A stretch of DNA of 33,523 bases. Origin: Chitinispirillaceae bacterium (GTDB lineage: Bacteria > Fibrobacterota > Chitinivibrionia > Chitinivibrionales > Chitinispirillaceae). Under the pieces are notes generated by a model. The model was not told where the DNA came from, ran no database searches, and saw nothing but the letters and a program-made list of their open reading frames with translations. Location: NCBI GenBank assembly GCA_016929415.1, contig JAFGIW010000023.1, positions 1-33,523 on the forward strand. The letters are read 5' to 3'. Positions 33,500-33,523 of the stretch are shown one piece after another; within the stretch, counting starts at the first letter, position 1; every line of letters starts with the position of its first letter. Made by a program: the position numbers and the translations under genes.

Positions 33500-33523
33500 A
33501 GGTTTGCTTCCTGATTCTGTTAC

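Overview
The window reads as a chromosomal segment of a Gram-negative, polymer-degrading bacterium. Three things suggest the Fibrobacterota (Fibrobacter / Chitinispirillum / Chitinivibrio side): a secreted GH9 cellulase, cargo-type C-terminal tails resembling type IX secretion (T9SS) sorting domains, and two OmpA proteins carrying thrombospondin type-3 (TSP3) calcium repeats. PEGA and formylglycine-enzyme-like lipoproteins fit the same picture. The phylum is an inference from gene content, as no rRNA or tRNA is present. GC is moderate and coding density high, with three non-coding stretches over 300 bases.

Left part (1-3757, minus strand): argB, argD, argG and a truncated ispD form one tightly packed operon read towards the left edge, which ends in an 18-base G run. 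At 3758-6744 lies a decaying region. It holds a broken ATPase/winged-helix/TPR gene (truncated at the P-loop, two frameshifts) flanked by two copies of a double-hairpin repeat. A GH9 endoglucanase (6745-8526) and a small membrane protein follow on the plus strand.

Middle (9170-14646, minus strand): read from the right, the genes are an HDOD-domain protein with its own terminator, a stand-alone response-regulator receiver with a textbook sigma70 promoter, a decayed cutA, an ABC-F ATPase and a radical-SAM/SPASM protein. Divergently (14872-20958, plus) lie two tandem TSP3-OmpA paralogues and a subtilisin-like protease with a sorting-type tail. It meets an outer-membrane barrel gene tail to tail. 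A TPR lipoprotein resembling T9SS-associated PorW/SprE proteins starts at 23261.

Right part (25292-31170, plus): this is the most interesting locus. An ECF sigma factor overlaps a zinc-finger anti-sigma factor whose outer domain looks like DUF4384. An exported caspase-like protease follows, then a small barrel, a periplasmic protein of unknown function, an LpoB-like activator of penicillin-binding proteins, and a COG3014-like lipoprotein. A 35-base block with fixed internal spacing occurs before the sigma gene and again before the barrel gene, and may be the regulon signal. I propose an envelope or peptidoglycan stress module with an exported caspase-fold protease. The window ends with a minus-strand pair: a PEGA-like protein with an 11-base C tract and a formylglycine-enzyme-like lipoprotein lacking the catalytic cysteines.
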